Source of the DNA: Amoebophrya sp. A120
Lineage: Eukaryota > Sar > Dinophyceae > Syndiniales > Amoebophryaceae
Direction: 5' to 3'
NCBI GenBank assembly: GCA_905178155.1
Contig: CAJINV010000001.1
Coordinates: 13,842,664-13,906,663, forward strand
Length of the DNA stretch: 64,000 nt
A model generated the notes under the pieces. The model was given only the letters and a program-made list of their open reading frames with translations, had not been told where the DNA came from and did not search any database. Each line of letters begins with the position of its first letter. Within the stretch, counting starts at the first letter, position 1. This document shows positions 38,401-52,400 of this stretch, piece after piece. A program made the translations under genes and the position numbers.

Positions 38401-38669
38401 GAAAATGCCCGGCGACAACCGTGAAGGCAAGCGGGAAGAAGGACATGACCGATTACATTTTCACCTCCGGCTTCAACTGTATCTCCCGCCTGTGGATGCC
38501 CTTCGAGGATGAGGCTGGGGATGCGGGCACGTCGCTGCCAAGCAAAGCCTACCCCTCGGACCACTTTGCGATCGCGGCGCAACTGTCTTTTCGAAAAGAC
38601 AGCCCGAGGACTCCCGCAACCACTCCCCCAAAAAAGAAGCGCAGTAAGCGCGAGGAGGCAAGGCGCTAA
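32490..38669 (+). CDS. Large EEP-family (CCR4/Angel/nocturnin-like) nuclease with N-terminal extension
   Basis: Exons 32490-32721, 32861-33494, 33732-34030 and 34246-38669 join in phases 1, 2 and 1 (5589 nt, 1862 aa); all introns are GT-AG. The start ACCACCATGA has a good context. The endonuclease/exonuclease/phosphatase domain shows MTMNMLARG (about residue 495), the metal-binding Glu in AVQECDQYHDF (about 1263), GDLNCNPFD (about 1724), DYIFTSG and PSDHFAIAAQL (about 1827), which are the motifs of CCR4-type deadenylases and relatives. About 740 residues of low-complexity Ser/Glu-rich sequence separate the first strand from the Glu motif, and another insertion of roughly 300 residues precedes GDLN. 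The first 390 residues are unrecognised and include a strongly charged coiled coil at about 250-290. It may act in mRNA turnover; an inositol-phosphatase-like EEP role cannot be excluded. Confidence 0.75.
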
Positions 38670-40401
38670 GGGGGAGTAAGGCACTCATAATCATGCGCAC
38701 AGACGTGACTAAGACTACTATTTTGTGCTTAGATAGAACGTCTCTTCTTCTTCTATTCCATTTCCATGCATTGCAATTGCATCCAAGATTAAAGTATCAT
38801 GACAAAGTCGTACATTCATTCTCTGGTTTTTTTCGATTGTACTCATCCGAGGCATTATTGTGATCCTAGTCACCGAAAATCAATTTATTTTTCATGAGTT
38901 TTGCGTAAGAACAACATTTTTTTAGTTTACAATTACATTTGCACAGTTGAGTTTTAACATTGTTTTTCGATTTTGTGGCGTATTTTTTTCATATTTAGTT
39001 TAGCAATTTGAATTTCAATTTGATTTCCAACATTTACCTTCGATTGTCTTTTCATCTTTTTCATACTCAATCGGTGCGTATATGACCCAGCAGGTTTGAT
39101 ATCGCACCATTTCGATCATTTCTACCCCTCTATGACGTAGTCCGCATGCCACTTTTCATGTACAAGATTTTTGTGCCCCAATTTTCCCATTTTCGTAGTT
39201 CCACCCCAAAGAACGTTGTGTATGTTCTAGTCAGAAGCAGCAGAAGTAGAGAATGTCTATTTCTGTGTCGCAGTACTACGCGATAGCGATAAACAGTGGA
39301 TGAAGCACCTAGAACACTTCGTAGTACTACTAGCTCAATGAATGCTAGTGTCCTCTGCGGTGCGTAGTTTTATCTGCTCGACTATGTACATGCCAACAAA
39401 TGATAGACATAGACCATACACGGTTAACCTTTGAGCTTCGCAGCTTTTTTTTGCTGTCAGCTATAGCCTAGCAAAAAGAAAAATTTAAATTGCGATTGAA
39501 GTAGCAAAAAAATCGCGAATTACGATTTCCTTGACGAGGAGTCGGGTAGATGTTTTATCCCCTCTTCTGCATGGGGCGCGTGATGTTCTATGATGTCGGT
39601 GCTAGCCTTTATTTTACCCTAACATGTCCCAATGTCTTTCAGTTTCATTGGCATTCTTAGGAGTTTGCTAAAAAAGGCTCCTGCACAGCACGAACAAATG
39701 ACTCGGTAAAGACGATTTCGATTGCAATTGCTTGAAATTCGGTTTGTCACCGGCAAAGTTCGGCTGAACGTCCAGCGAACGGAAAGATAAAACGCGACGC
39801 AAACTTTTATCGGTGTACTACCATTTGCGAAGGTTTGAGAAGTCGGTTCCTGTGAGCAGTGCGCTTCCTGAAGAATAATGTATTGCCTATGAACTTCGTC
39901 TTCTGCGGTCCAACGCAATGGCTTCTGTCTCCGTCTTCGTGGACTCACTTTTATTCATCCTCTACTAATGGTAATGACAGTTTCCCTTTCCCTCATCCTT
40001 GTCCCTATCAATCTTCCCCAGCTTTTTCATGGTATGAGTGGTGGTTTGATTTTCATTGAAATTTTTCAGAGGAGTAGGAGAGTGAATCTAAACGCCAAGC
40101 CTCTTGTAGTTTGAGTCTGCACGTGGTCACTTCTGGTGGTTCTGCCCGTAGAGTCAAGAACAATTCAGATTCTGTCCGCCTGCATGAATCTAACCCACCA
40201 ACGAGCAGAGCTGAAACTAATCGTAATCAATATGAAAAAGCGATTTGAAATTGTACCCCAACGCGATAATCAATCTGAATTCACATTGTACATAGGCCGC
40301 CCCCGCCGAGGAACGTCGTTAAGGACAATTGGACCACAAAATGATGCGTTTGTGGCAGGATCTCGGTCTCATTCTGAGCAGGCTACTACCTTGCTGAGAT
40401 C
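38670..40401. other. Long AT-rich intergenic region
   Basis: This 1.7 kb stretch has many T and A runs, no convincing ORF, and no inverted-repeat element of the types found elsewhere. I see no RNA gene. Confidence 0.5.
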
Positions 40402-43400
40402 ATGCCTCGTCCGGCTGCGGCGGCGGGGGTCACCGCCTCATCCGGGGCTGGGGCGGCAAGCTCCTCGTCCGGCCATGGGACCGCCTCCTCCCACCCAGGG
40501 AAAGGTGGACCAGTTGGCGGCATCGGTTCCTGGTTCCCGAAGAAATGGACAATCCGGGCACGAACCGGGTCACGAGAGAATAATTCTGAAGAGGTAAGAA
40601 AACCTACCTCGTTTGGCTCCGTTTGTGTGTGTTTGAATTTGGTTTGTCTTGCGGTTTGAGTTTGAGTTTGATGCAGAAGAAAATGCACATAAAGAGAATC
40701 AACTTTTTCCAAAGGAGATGCAAGGAGTAGAAGTAGAATGTATGAAAAGAAAGAAGATGCATTGTTCGCTAGTCACGCATGATATTGCAAAAAAGCTGGA
40801 TCATCGACATGGACATACAACGACTCCACCTGCAAAAAATAAACAGGGCTCCCTTGGGGACAAGCATGACGAGCGTTCAAAGGCGGCGAGGAAGGCCGCG
40901 AATGGGATCCCGGGCCTCGGGCACGCGAACGCGATGGGGCTGGTGGAAGAGTCCGTGGAGGCGGATTGGGCCGAGTACGATCGCGACGGCGACGGGGAGC
41001 TTTCCCGCACCGAACTCATGGAGGCGCTGAAGGACAACAAGCTCTGCCTGAGTCGCGGCCTGCTGTTGGAGCGGTTGCAGCTAGAGATCGAGCTGTACAA
41101 GGTGATGGTCAAGATTCTCAACTTCTTCGTGTACTTTATCTGCTTCCTGCTCGCGCTGTACCAGTTCTATCCCACGGACTCGGTCGGGAAGGTGCACAGC
41201 TACCTCCTGGACCACTTCGAGCTGGACCCGGATTCGCTCGGGGAGGTCGCCACCATCCCGGACCTCTACAGTTTCATCCTGAACTTCGAACAGCAGAACA
41301 AGCTGCTGCAGGCCACGGGCCCGGTCTACTGGTGCGATCCCCGCTACCTCGACGACCTCGGCAAAACGGCCGCGGGCGAGATCTTCTTCGCCTCCAAGAA
41401 AGGCAGTGACAATCCTCGGGCAAGGAGGAAGAGAAACCTGGATGTTGGGGCAGACGTCGCGGGAGAGGACGGCCCGGAAGGCCAGAACAGCCTTTTCGCG
41501 GGCGAAGGAGGTGAAGACAACTTCTCATCATCGGCAGAAGATGACGGGTCCTCAAATAATCCGTTTTACGAGGACCGGAAAAAGAGCTCCGTATCCCCCG
41601 AGGAGGAAGAGCAGCTGCGCGACCTCCGCCGCAAGCTCGAGGGCGGAGACATTACCGGCGACGATTTGGCGAGTGTGCTGGAAAAAATGACCGCGCTGCG
41701 TTTGCGCTACCAGAACCCGTCCCCCATGGGTTATGACCTGCACAACCACGTCTTCAACCTGTACGATTGCCAAAACAAGCAGGAGAGCCCCATCACGTGG
41801 TTCCAGAGTTTCTCCTACCCCGGCGGACTGGTGGACACAATGCGCAAGCACGGGTCCGATCCGGCGGACACGGACAATTACGAAGTGGAGTGGACGCCCA
41901 CGTACTACAAAGACGTGCCCACCATGGACGAGGACCGGAGAAAGCGAGCGTTGAAGATGCGTGATCATGTTGATGGAGCTGATGATCATGTGGCTGGCAA
42001 TGAGAACTACGATCACCACGACCATGATTTTGATGAAAGCAATTCCTTCCAGCAGGATTTGTCAGAATTGGACGAGGAGGACGCGGAGCCACTATTGCAC
42101 ACCCCAGGCAGTAAAGGCCAAACGCACCACGCGCGACGAAAGCTTGCGGAGAAGAAGCGCATGACCCGGGAGCGCTTCCCGATGCAGGAGCCGCGCCGGC
42201 TCTACCGCACGTACGCACAAGACGTGATGCACCACAACGAGCTGTATTCCCTGCGCCGCTTCCTGGCCCGCAACGGCTTCAAGCGTGAGGTGGCCGCAAA
42301 GATCGGAACTTCCCTGGAAGAGCTCGAGACCATGCCTGTTGAGCAACTCGAGCGGAAGGTTTCCAGTTTGCGGTCGCTGTCGCGGCACGACCGAAGGCGT
42401 TTGGCGGATGCGCTGAGCACGCACAGGGAGCAAACGCACACCAAATTGCAGACCTACTTCACCGGCACAGTGTACAGCGCCGCCGAGCGTCTCTGGGGTC
42501 TAGCGTTCAGCACTGGCAAGGTGTTCGAGGACGACATTGCGCAGCCGATTCGCGAGCTCTACCCGGGCAAGAACCCCGTCAGCGCCGACAAGCCCTACGA
42601 CATCGCGGCGTTGCAGCCCGACACCGAAGACGCGATCGAAAGAACCATCCGCCAGGCGGATGAACGGATCCACAAGCGCGACGCAGAGCAGGGGATCATG
42701 CTCGAAAATCAAGAAATGGACGTGAAGCCAGATGGCACCGTTCGCAGTACCAGAGAGCAGGGACGGAAAATGGGCGAGGAGAACAACCAGGATTCGACGA
42801 CGTCCAGCAAAAATGAAGGGAGGGCCACATCATCGCCGTCGAATTCTCACGCCGCCGAAGAAGATGCAAATCCGAAAGTCTCCATCAAAGCGACGCCCAA
42901 ATTTGAAATCGTGGAAAGGAAGCAGGAAGACACGCGGACTCTGGCGGCGATCAGCGAAAACTATCGGCTGTTTGCCGAGGAGCGTGCAGACACACTGTAC
43001 GACCCGTTTCTGGACGCAAAAGTGGAGCAAGACGCTGACGAGATGGACGAATTCGTGGACGATGATGGCAATGCTTTTGGAGAGGCTCCGTCCTCGCCGA
43101 ATATGTTGTTTGCTGACAGCAGCAACACTGCCGCAAGTAGCAGCGAACTCGAGCAAGCCGGTGCCTCACCGCGTTCTTTGGCGGCGACCTTCACGATCCC
43201 GACCTTCGCCGCGCCCGCGGCCTGTTCCGGCGGCTGCACGTACGCGGCCCGCACCTACCACATGTACTTCACGGTAACTGTACCGACAACCGTCACGTCG
43301 CTGGCAGGCAACGCTGCGCTCGCCAATGCCTGCAAGTCAGCGCTGAAACACGTGCTGGGCATGGTCGATGCGGATTTCAGCAGTTTCGGAGCTGTGTCCG

Positions 43401-46400
43401 TCCCCACCACGAGTTACCGCCGGCTCGCCGAGGACGGCGTCGAAGTCGAGGACCTGGATGCGGCAGAAACCAACGGCTACAACATTCCGGGCGGCAACCT
43501 GGGGCTTCCCCCGCCCATGACCGTCCCCCCGGGAGGTAAACGAGGTCCTCGTGCACTGGAAGAATACGACGCGGACAAGCCGGCCATTGCAATTGCTCCC
43601 GGAAATCTCGGCTTGCCGCCCCCGATGACTGTGCCGCCCAGTAAAATAAACACTGACGGCTCCTCCAGCAGCAACTCGAGGCGTGACCTCGCGACCGCGA
43701 GCACACACACGCTGTCCCTCGAGTACGTTTTCAGCGTCACGGGGCTGAAGGTGCGCAAAGTGAACACGGCCATCGTCACGTCCGGGTTCGGTGCGGCCGT
43801 CGCGACCAAGGCGACCACCGTATCGAAAGGAAAAATCCCCCCTCCCCATATCGAAAACGTATCCGTCTGAAAATTTCTGATGCGCATTTGTTGCCTCAGA
43901 TCCTGTCTGTCTTGCAAGAAGGCAAGTTCAGAAAGCGCTCCGCATTTTGCAGGCGGTTTGTGATGCTGTTGGGCTTAGAGCATACACGTTTGTCATGCTA
44001 GGCGCCTACGTCGAAACCTCCCGACTGAGGCTTGGCATATGCCTGCAGTCCTCTACTGCAAGACATATCTGATTTGTGTGCGGAAATCCAGCATCAGAAA
44101 CTTCGCCTCGATATGGGGAGGAGGGATTTTTCCTTTTGATGCACCGACTGGAACACGGCGAGCTCCACCGTGACTGCGGTGACGCGCGTGGCCGGGGAGG
44201 CGCTGGAAAACTATCCTGTGCAAAAGTATCGCACTCGTAGCAATTGCATTTATGCATTACAAATTTCTTTTTCAAGGTAAATCAGCATTACAAATTTCAT
44301 TTGTAATGCTAAGTCAATTTGTAATGCAATTTATACTAGTACGATACTTTTGCAATGCATAAAAACTACATGGTGCTGATGTCGTTCGCGGGGACGGAGG
44401 CCTACGACTCCTTCACTGCGGAGTTCCTCGCCGCCAACGCAACTTTTGTGTCCTCGATGAAGATATCAAATGCAAAAGTGTCTGGGTCTGGAAGAATGCA
44501 AGTCTGTCATGCTTGTCTGGCATGACTCGAGAAGCTGTGTTGCATAGGCACGAAAAGGCCCTCTTGCCTGTCATGCAAAAACGCAGTTTGCCATGCGGAA
44601 TACGTAATACATGGCAGCCAAAAAATTTGGCCTGCGTAGCTGCGTATTGCAGTGCGTCTATCATTCACTTTTGGCATTACAAGTTTCCAGACCCAGACAT
44701 ATTTGCAATGCATAGAAGACAGCGCTGACGAACGCTTTGGGACTCACCGGCAGCGACGTGTACGTGAACAATATCCGCAAGGCGCCGGTCCGGACCTCTG
44801 CGGCGCACCGACTGAGGCGAAGGCTGGGGGAGCAGCAAGACGTCGATACAACAGCATCATCACGCGAGGAAGCGAAGGAGCTCGACGATCTGGATCTCCC
44901 GGAGGACGGGAGTAGAACACCGAGTTACGGTAAGGTGCCGCACTTCTACCCGGACTTCGATCCCCACGCCTACTTGTCCCAGCGCGTCGAGGCCGCGCCC
45001 GAGCTGGAGGTGCTCCGCCGCCACGAGGCGGAGCAGGACACCATGCGGCGCCTGAGTGACGACGAGCTGACGCAGTTCGACGAGACCGGGTCGCTGGTGG
45101 AGGGCAGCATGCTCAACAACCGGCTCCTGGTCTCCGGCACGGATCAAAATACGGACCCCGTGGATGTGGACGCCGTGCGGCGACAGCTCGGGGCGTCCTC
45201 TTCCTCCACGGGCACCACGTACTCAACGCTGACGCTCGAGGTCGACTTCCAGGTGGACGGGCTGACCAGCACGCGGTACAGTGAGAAGCTGCGCAGGAAG
45301 CCGGACTACATTCTGCCGGTTTTGAAAACGAATTTGAACACGCAGTTCAACAGCACCTTCCCGACCGAGTACGCGAGCCACATGTCCGTGAAGAACATCT
45401 ACGCCTTCACCCACGACAAGGCGCTCAGCATGCGGCTGCATTTGTACGCGCCGTGCGGGGACACCGCGTACACGCTCAGTCACAACAGCACCTTTCTCGG
45501 GTGGCTGGACGCAGCCATGGTCGCGGAGTTCGGGATTGACGTCGTGAACAAGGGCGACTACTTTTTGATCACCTCGATTACGGACAGCTCTCTGGCTGCC
45601 ACGCTGAGCGGCGGCAGTGCTTCTTCCGCGCACTTGCGGCAGCGCCGGCTGCTGCGCGAGGCCGAGGAGGAGCAACGGAAACTCGCCCCGAGCGGCTCCA
45701 CGACGAACACGTCGGCCGCGAACTTTGGTCACGCAATGCCGTACCCGGACGGGTTTTGCCCCGGCGCCATCACGGTTTCAGGATCTAGTGGCGCGCACCG
45801 CCGCATGCTGGCGCCGTCGTCGAGCAGCGTGACGTACGCCGTGCCCGCGAATTCGCACATGGTGTCCATGGACATTACGTTTGTGGTCGGGGCGTCGTTG
45901 AGCGAGGTGGTGAAGCAGACCATGAAGAGCGACGTGTTTGACGCGACCATGGTGGCGAAGATGAACACGAAGCTGCCGACCACGTACTTCCTGGCGACCA
46001 TGGCGGGGTCCCGGATTGACCGGGATTTCACCTTGTACTTCAAACTGAACGCGCCGGACAACACCACGGCGACCGTCCTGGACGGCCCGAGTCACGTCTT
46101 CCGCCACACGGTGTTGCCGAAGGCCTTGTTCGCCGCGTTGGGCGGCGCCAGCAAGGACAACATCTTCATCAAGTCGGTCTACGACAAGCCGGTCGCGACC
46201 ACCACCACGAACGGCGACGCGTACCGGCGGGTCCTCCTACAAAACGGAGCGGACGAGTCCTCCCTCGGGATGGAGCTGCCCGATGAGGACGAGGTGGCGC
46301 GGCGCGAGGAAAGAACGCAGGAGGCTCTACGTCGACTCGCCGCGTCAACATCATCTTCTGCCACGACCAGTACAACCGCGGACCTCACCCAGGGCGTGAA

Positions 46401-49400
46401 CCTCACCCTCGGTGTGGACTTTCAGGTGCTCGGCATTCAGGTGGCGCAGTCGCTCGATTCTATCGGCTTGCCCGCCAGCTTCATGACCAACTTCCAGAAC
46501 GGCATGGTTTCCGCTCTCGCGACGGCCTACAACAACACGGGACAGAGCTGGAACTTCATGAGTGTGGAAAGTGTGCCGGCGATGACGGCTAAACCGGTGG
46601 TGAGCTTCCAGTTCATTGGGCCCCGCGGCACCAAGGCCACCCAGATCCCCGCGGAGGTGCAGAAGGCGATCGAGAAAGCGGTGTACAAGGTCGGTGTGCA
46701 ACAGGGCGCCACGGGGTCCCTCGCGGTCACCACGGACCTGAAGCTCGCGCACGTGAACCGCGCGGCGTCGGTGGAGATGAAGTGCCGCTGCAAGGAAAAC
46801 TGGAATTACGTGGTTCCCTCTTGGGGCTACAACTGCACCAACATGAAGGGCTGTACCGCCGGCGAGCCCGGCATGGGCTGCGCCGAGCCGCCCAACACGC
46901 CCTACGTCGAGCACACCTATCGGTGGTGCGTGCAAGACAAGAATTGGTGCGAAAACGACGCGAGCGCGTACGGAAGTGCCAACACCTACTTCTGCCCGAT
47001 CGACCCACGCTACGAGAATCTCTCCTGGCGGACGAAGTATCCGAGCTTGGATTTTCTCACCACGGAATACTTGGACTTGGATGTGGATTTCGTTGTGAAA
47101 AGTTCCCAGACTTTCGGGATGATGGAGCGGTTTCAAGCCATTATGTCCGAGGACAAAATGTACCTGCTGACCAACGAAGTGAACACGCAGCTGAAGACCA
47201 CGCCCTACAACAACACCTACAACTGCACCGAGACCGTGTATCGGAGCTACGGGTCGTACTCTTTCCTGACCAAGTTCGACTCGCTCCCCACCGGCACGAC
47301 CCTGGCCGCGATGGAGGCCAACCGGAACGTGCGGCAGGCGCTGCTGAACGGTATCGAGAAGACGCTGCACATCCCGGCCGACGATCTGGGCATCGGGGAC
47401 ATCCGGGCGCCCTTGGCGTCCGTCGCGCACGCCACCGGGGGGCACCGGCGGTTGCAGGAAATGGTGCGGGACATGGAGCGGTCGAACAACGGCCTACCCG
47501 TCTACGGATTGGAGGAACTTCTGGAGGAGGAGGCGGCAGAAATGCGTGAACTGGCTGTTTCGAGTGGAACTACAACCTCCTCTTCGAACGCCACCACCGC
47601 AACTGCCACCTACATGCAGCTCGACGTGTTGGTCCCCTACTACTTTGCCACCGACATCAACCACTACCTGGAGCGGTCCAAGATGCGGTACACGCTGACG
47701 CACGACTTGAACGAGGGCCTGGGATATGGATTGCAAAAATGTCTGGGTCTGGAAGATTGCAACTTGTAAATGCTGTCTTTGGATTCCAAAAAAATCTGTA
47801 TTGCATGACCAGCAACAGGACTCCAGTTTGTGTTACGCGGGGAGGGCATTTCTCATGCGGAATAGGCATTAGGAAGCCCTCTAAAAATCTGTGTTGCTAG
47901 ATTCTGCATTAGAGGTCTCAATCATCATACAAAATATGCATGACAAGTCTGCATTTTTCCAGACCCAGACATTTTTGCATTTGATATGGGACACAGCTAC
48001 CACATTTCGGAGGTGGCGTCGTTCACGGAGAACCTGCTGCGGACCTACTTCGTCGACATTGACACTCTGCGGGTCCCCTCGTCGATTTTGACCGCGCCGG
48101 ATCTGAAGAAGAACGTCGGCATGAAGAAAGCTATCACCAACGCGTTTTACAAGGCCACGAACATCGTAACGAAATCGGCGATCCACCTTTTGAAAATCGA
48201 CACTTACACGCCCGCGGCGGCGGGGAGCACCGGCGGAGGACACCGGCGGGGGCTCGCTCCCAGCAGCACGACGGCCGCGTCGACGACCGCCACGACCTCG
48301 GTGACGCTCGCGCCCGCCGTCCCGTCGCCCTACGCCGGCACGACCCCGAAGCAGAAGCAGACGGTGAGTGGCTTGGTGAACGTGGACTCGGGATCCGAAT
48401 ACTTCAACCTGGAGGGGGAGCTGAAGCTGTACCCCGCGGGCACCACCCGGGACCTCCACAACGTGCGGCTCACCATCGAAGTGCTCCCGGCGGATTCCCT
48501 GCCGGTCGAGATCATCCGGCTGTCGACCGACGCGGCGGTGAAGGCGAAATTCGCGACCGACTTCCAGAAGGAACTGAACAACGAGTTCGCAACGCACCCG
48601 CTCACGCTCGGGAGCGTCTACTACATCCGCACGATGCCCACGGGGATGGCGCTGTCGGCGCAGGTGGACCACGACTTCCTGGTGAAGCTGGGGATGGTGT
48701 TCCCCGCGGGCCACGACGTGAAGGAGCTGGAAATCCAGAGCCAGTTCACGCAAACCATGAACTACGCCTCACTGGACGCCTTCAAGCGCGCGCTCGCCTC
48801 CGGACTGGACATGACCACACCGGGCAGGTTGTCGCTCTACCACAGTTCCGACGTGACCACCTACACGGGCACCAGCTCCGGCTGCAAGACAAAGGCTCGA
48901 GCCCGCCGGGCGCTGCAGGAGGGCGGGAACCCATTCGTATGTAGTGAGGTCACCGAACGGTTCTAACCGGGGAGTTTTTTTGACAGCTCCCGTGAAAAAC
49001 GGCCGGCAGTTTTCAAGCGGCCGGAAGTGTTTTTGAACATAAAAAATTTCCAATTATCAAGCGGGCGGGGCTTTGCTGGCAAACAAGCCCGGTCGAAAAC
49101 TATCGATTCGCACTTGATAAAACGACGCAGGGGAGCCGGCAAAAGGGGCGCCCTTCTGAGGCGCCCGCCGCCTTAGTTTCTGGCGATTTGGGGCGCCCAA
49201 AAAGGGGCGCGCAAAAAACGCGCCCAAAATCAGAACAGCGAAACAGCATGGCACGGCCGCGATTTCGGAGCATTTTGGGCGGCCGCGAAAGCGGCCGCCT
49301 TTTCGCCGGTTTTAGAGCCTGGGAAGCTTTGCAAAAAGCGCCGGCGTGAAAAATAAAAACGCGAAAAATAAAAAGCGCACCAGACGCGCAAAGCCAATCC

Positions 49401-52400
49401 GCATGCTATGGGCCCGGTTTTTCTTCACTTTTTTGGCGCCCCCCTTGGCACCCGGATCGGCCCCATAGCATCGGGGCTGGCTTTCGGAAAGGAATTTTGG
49501 AAATGTGCCAAAATTTGCGACGTTTCCCAAGTGGCCGCCATACCGTGCGGCATAACGTTACTCACGGTGGTATGGCGAGCCCATAAAAAGCAACGCCGCG
49601 GCCAAGGCTGCGGTCGGCAATCAAAAAAACACCCACGACCTCACTACCCCCGCGGACGCGGCTATTATTGGTAGTAGAGAACTACGCGGAAGACGAGCAC
49701 GATGAAACAAGCCCGCGAAGGGCCTCGTCCGCCCTGGGTCCCATCGAGCGCGAGTTCGCCGAGCAGCGGAAGCAAAATCCCGAGGTCAAGCCGTTCGCGA
49801 AGCTCAGGCCAAAGTTTCTTGACGAAAATGGTGCTCTGAAAGATGAACAAATTCGGCCGGAAGTTGTAGATTCTAACGAAAACGACATCATTCGCCGAAA
49901 CCTCGCGGGGAGCACAGTGTATTTGGACGACAACAAGATCGAGCTCGACTTCAGTATCAAGGACGTGGAGTACGACCGCGTGATTGCCGCGCTGAACACG
50001 CTCAATCACGACTTCACCAACGTAGAGTACGCGTTCCAGTCCTACATCGACCAGGAGCCGACGCTGAGCTACTGGGGCTCCAGTATTCACAACATCCTGA
50101 TGCTCGAGGAGAAATTCATCGAACTGCAGCCGGCCCCGGACGACATGTACGTGGCCACCGTGTTTTCCTTGTCCGTCCCGAAGTCGCAGGGACTCACCCC
50201 CGCCCACGTGGAAGCGGAGCCGGGCTTCATGGAGGCCTTGAAGACGGGGATCTGCAAGGCGCTGCACATTCCAACGAGCGATTACAAATTGTACGCGCTG
50301 TACGAGTACGCGGGGACCATTCACGAGTCCTCCTACGTTGGCACATCCACTTCTTCCAACAGTACGAATTCCTCCTCGCGTCGGGAGCTCGCCTCTCTGG
50401 CGACGCTTCGCGGCGGACCCGCGGACATTTACTACCAGATTACCTTCCAGGTGAAAAGCAACGGAATCGCGGGGGATGCCAGCAATTCCGTACGCGTGGT
50501 GGAAAACGACATGGCCTGCGACCCGCTTCTCAAGGAACACATTCAGGAGGAGATCGAAAAAGAACTCAAGAAGACGCAGGGAGCGTATAAAATTTTTTTT
50601 GAAGAATTTTTTCAATTTCCGTCGTGACTCTGATCATTTGTAAAGGAGGGACTTAGGAGGTCGTGAACGTGCTGGATATAACTGAGCGAAACGGAGTTAC
50701 TCGGTCGCGTGAAGAAGCGATGTTGTCTTCAGCTGATTGGTTCGTCATAGAAATTGAAATTTCCATTTAAAAAAAAACAGGTTCAAGGTGAAGTATGTGA
50801 ACAAGTTTTATGTGGACACGAGTTACGAGATGAAGTTCTACATGCAGGTCCCGCCCTCGGTGACCGGCTTAGGCCTGAACTACAACGCGGCGTTTTACGA
50901 GATGTACGAGTGCGGTATGGAAGCCGCCGTGGAGAAGGAGACCGGGGTGCACGCAGTGATGATCCCCCTCCATTTCTCCGAACAGGCGGACGCCAACGGG
51001 AACGGCGGATCCACCCGGCAGCTGGCCGCCACCGCGGCCGCGAGCACAACGGCAGAGGAGGCCAACGTGGCCGCGGGCGGCGAGGCGGTGTACCAGGCCA
51101 CACGCATCAAGTGGGAGCCCCGCAGCCCCAAGGTGATCCACGTGGTGGCCACGTTCAGCGTGATTGCCCCCTACGTCGGGGCGGTCAACGACTTCTTCCG
51201 GCTCGCGGACCCGACGGCGCTGAAGCGCGACCAGCTGGCCCGCATGGCCCACGTCGCGACCGAGACAAATGCGTGCATCCAGGCGAAGTACGTGAACACG
51301 CTTGCCGGGTACACCATGACGGTGGTGGACTACCTGCAGCCGAAGCTTGACGTGGAGTTGCTCATGATATTGAACATGGAGGTGGCGACCGGGTTGCAAC
51401 TCAGTGACTTGAACAACTCCGGGGAGTTCCGCAAGGTCCTGCAGAAAACCCTGGCCACGGTGTTCGACGACGGTACTGTGAGGAAAAATCCCCCCTCCCC
51501 ATATTGAAAAGGTATGTTTCCAAAAATTTGTGTTGCGGATTTGAGGTCACAAATCACATCTGTCTTGCAAGAAGACAAGGGCAGAAGCTTCCGCCCCATT
51601 ATGGAAGCGATTTGTCATGCTGTTGGGCCTAAAGGGGAGCCGTTTGCCATGCTGGACAACTAGACCCATACGCCCCCACCTAGACTGGGGATCTGGCCGC
51701 CATGCCTCCCTGCAATACAGAGCTGATTTGTGGCCACAAATCAGCATCACAAATTTCCGTTTTGATATGGGGAGGGGGGGTTTTTCATTTTAATAGACGG
51801 CACGGCCAACCCACTAACCCAGTGGGACATCCAAGTTCGATCCATGCAGGCTCCCGTGGCGAATGGAAACCGCCGCTTGGTCATGGTCGACGCTGCAGAA
51901 GTGGAGCTACCGCCAGCACCAGCAGCATCTTCACAGGAACAAGATAGCGCAGCTTCTCTAGACCAGCACGACCGCAAGTTGGCGGCTGCTGGTGCAACCG
52001 CTAGTGGCTCTTCTTCCTCCTCCGGAATGACCAAGCTAGACGCGGCGATTGTGTTCAGACTCGTCGCCGGCTCCGGGGCTGCGGACATGGCGATGGGAAT
52101 TCCGACGTTCGACTATCAAAATGAAAAATCCCCCCACCCCATATCAAAACGAAGTTTGTGATGCTGGATTTGCGTACACAAATCAGATTTGTCTTGCTGG
52201 AGAGGACTGCAGGCCCATACTAAGCCTGAGCAGAGAATTTTTGGGCCAGGCTCTTAGCATGAGAAACGTCTGCGCTGTAGGCCCAACAGCATCGCAAATC
52301 GCCTGCATAAAGCTGCGGAGCCTGTGGAGTTGCCTTCTTGCAAGACAGAGATGATTTGTGGTCGCAAATCAGCATTGCAAGTTTTCTGCCACGTACCTTT

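Noticed and set aside
43868-43870. Stops at 43868, 47767, 48964, 51505 and 52159 read as gene ends, giving five or more separate small genes
   Set aside because: Each stop lies a short way inside an inverted-repeat element, and skipping the element restores one frame of 12753 nt through to the channel domain.
50585-50620. Coding continuation to 50620 with a GTCGTG donor
   Set aside because: It also keeps frame, but the encoded Phe-rich stretch looks like intron sequence, and the GTATAA donor at 50585 matches donors used elsewhere in the window with the same phase.
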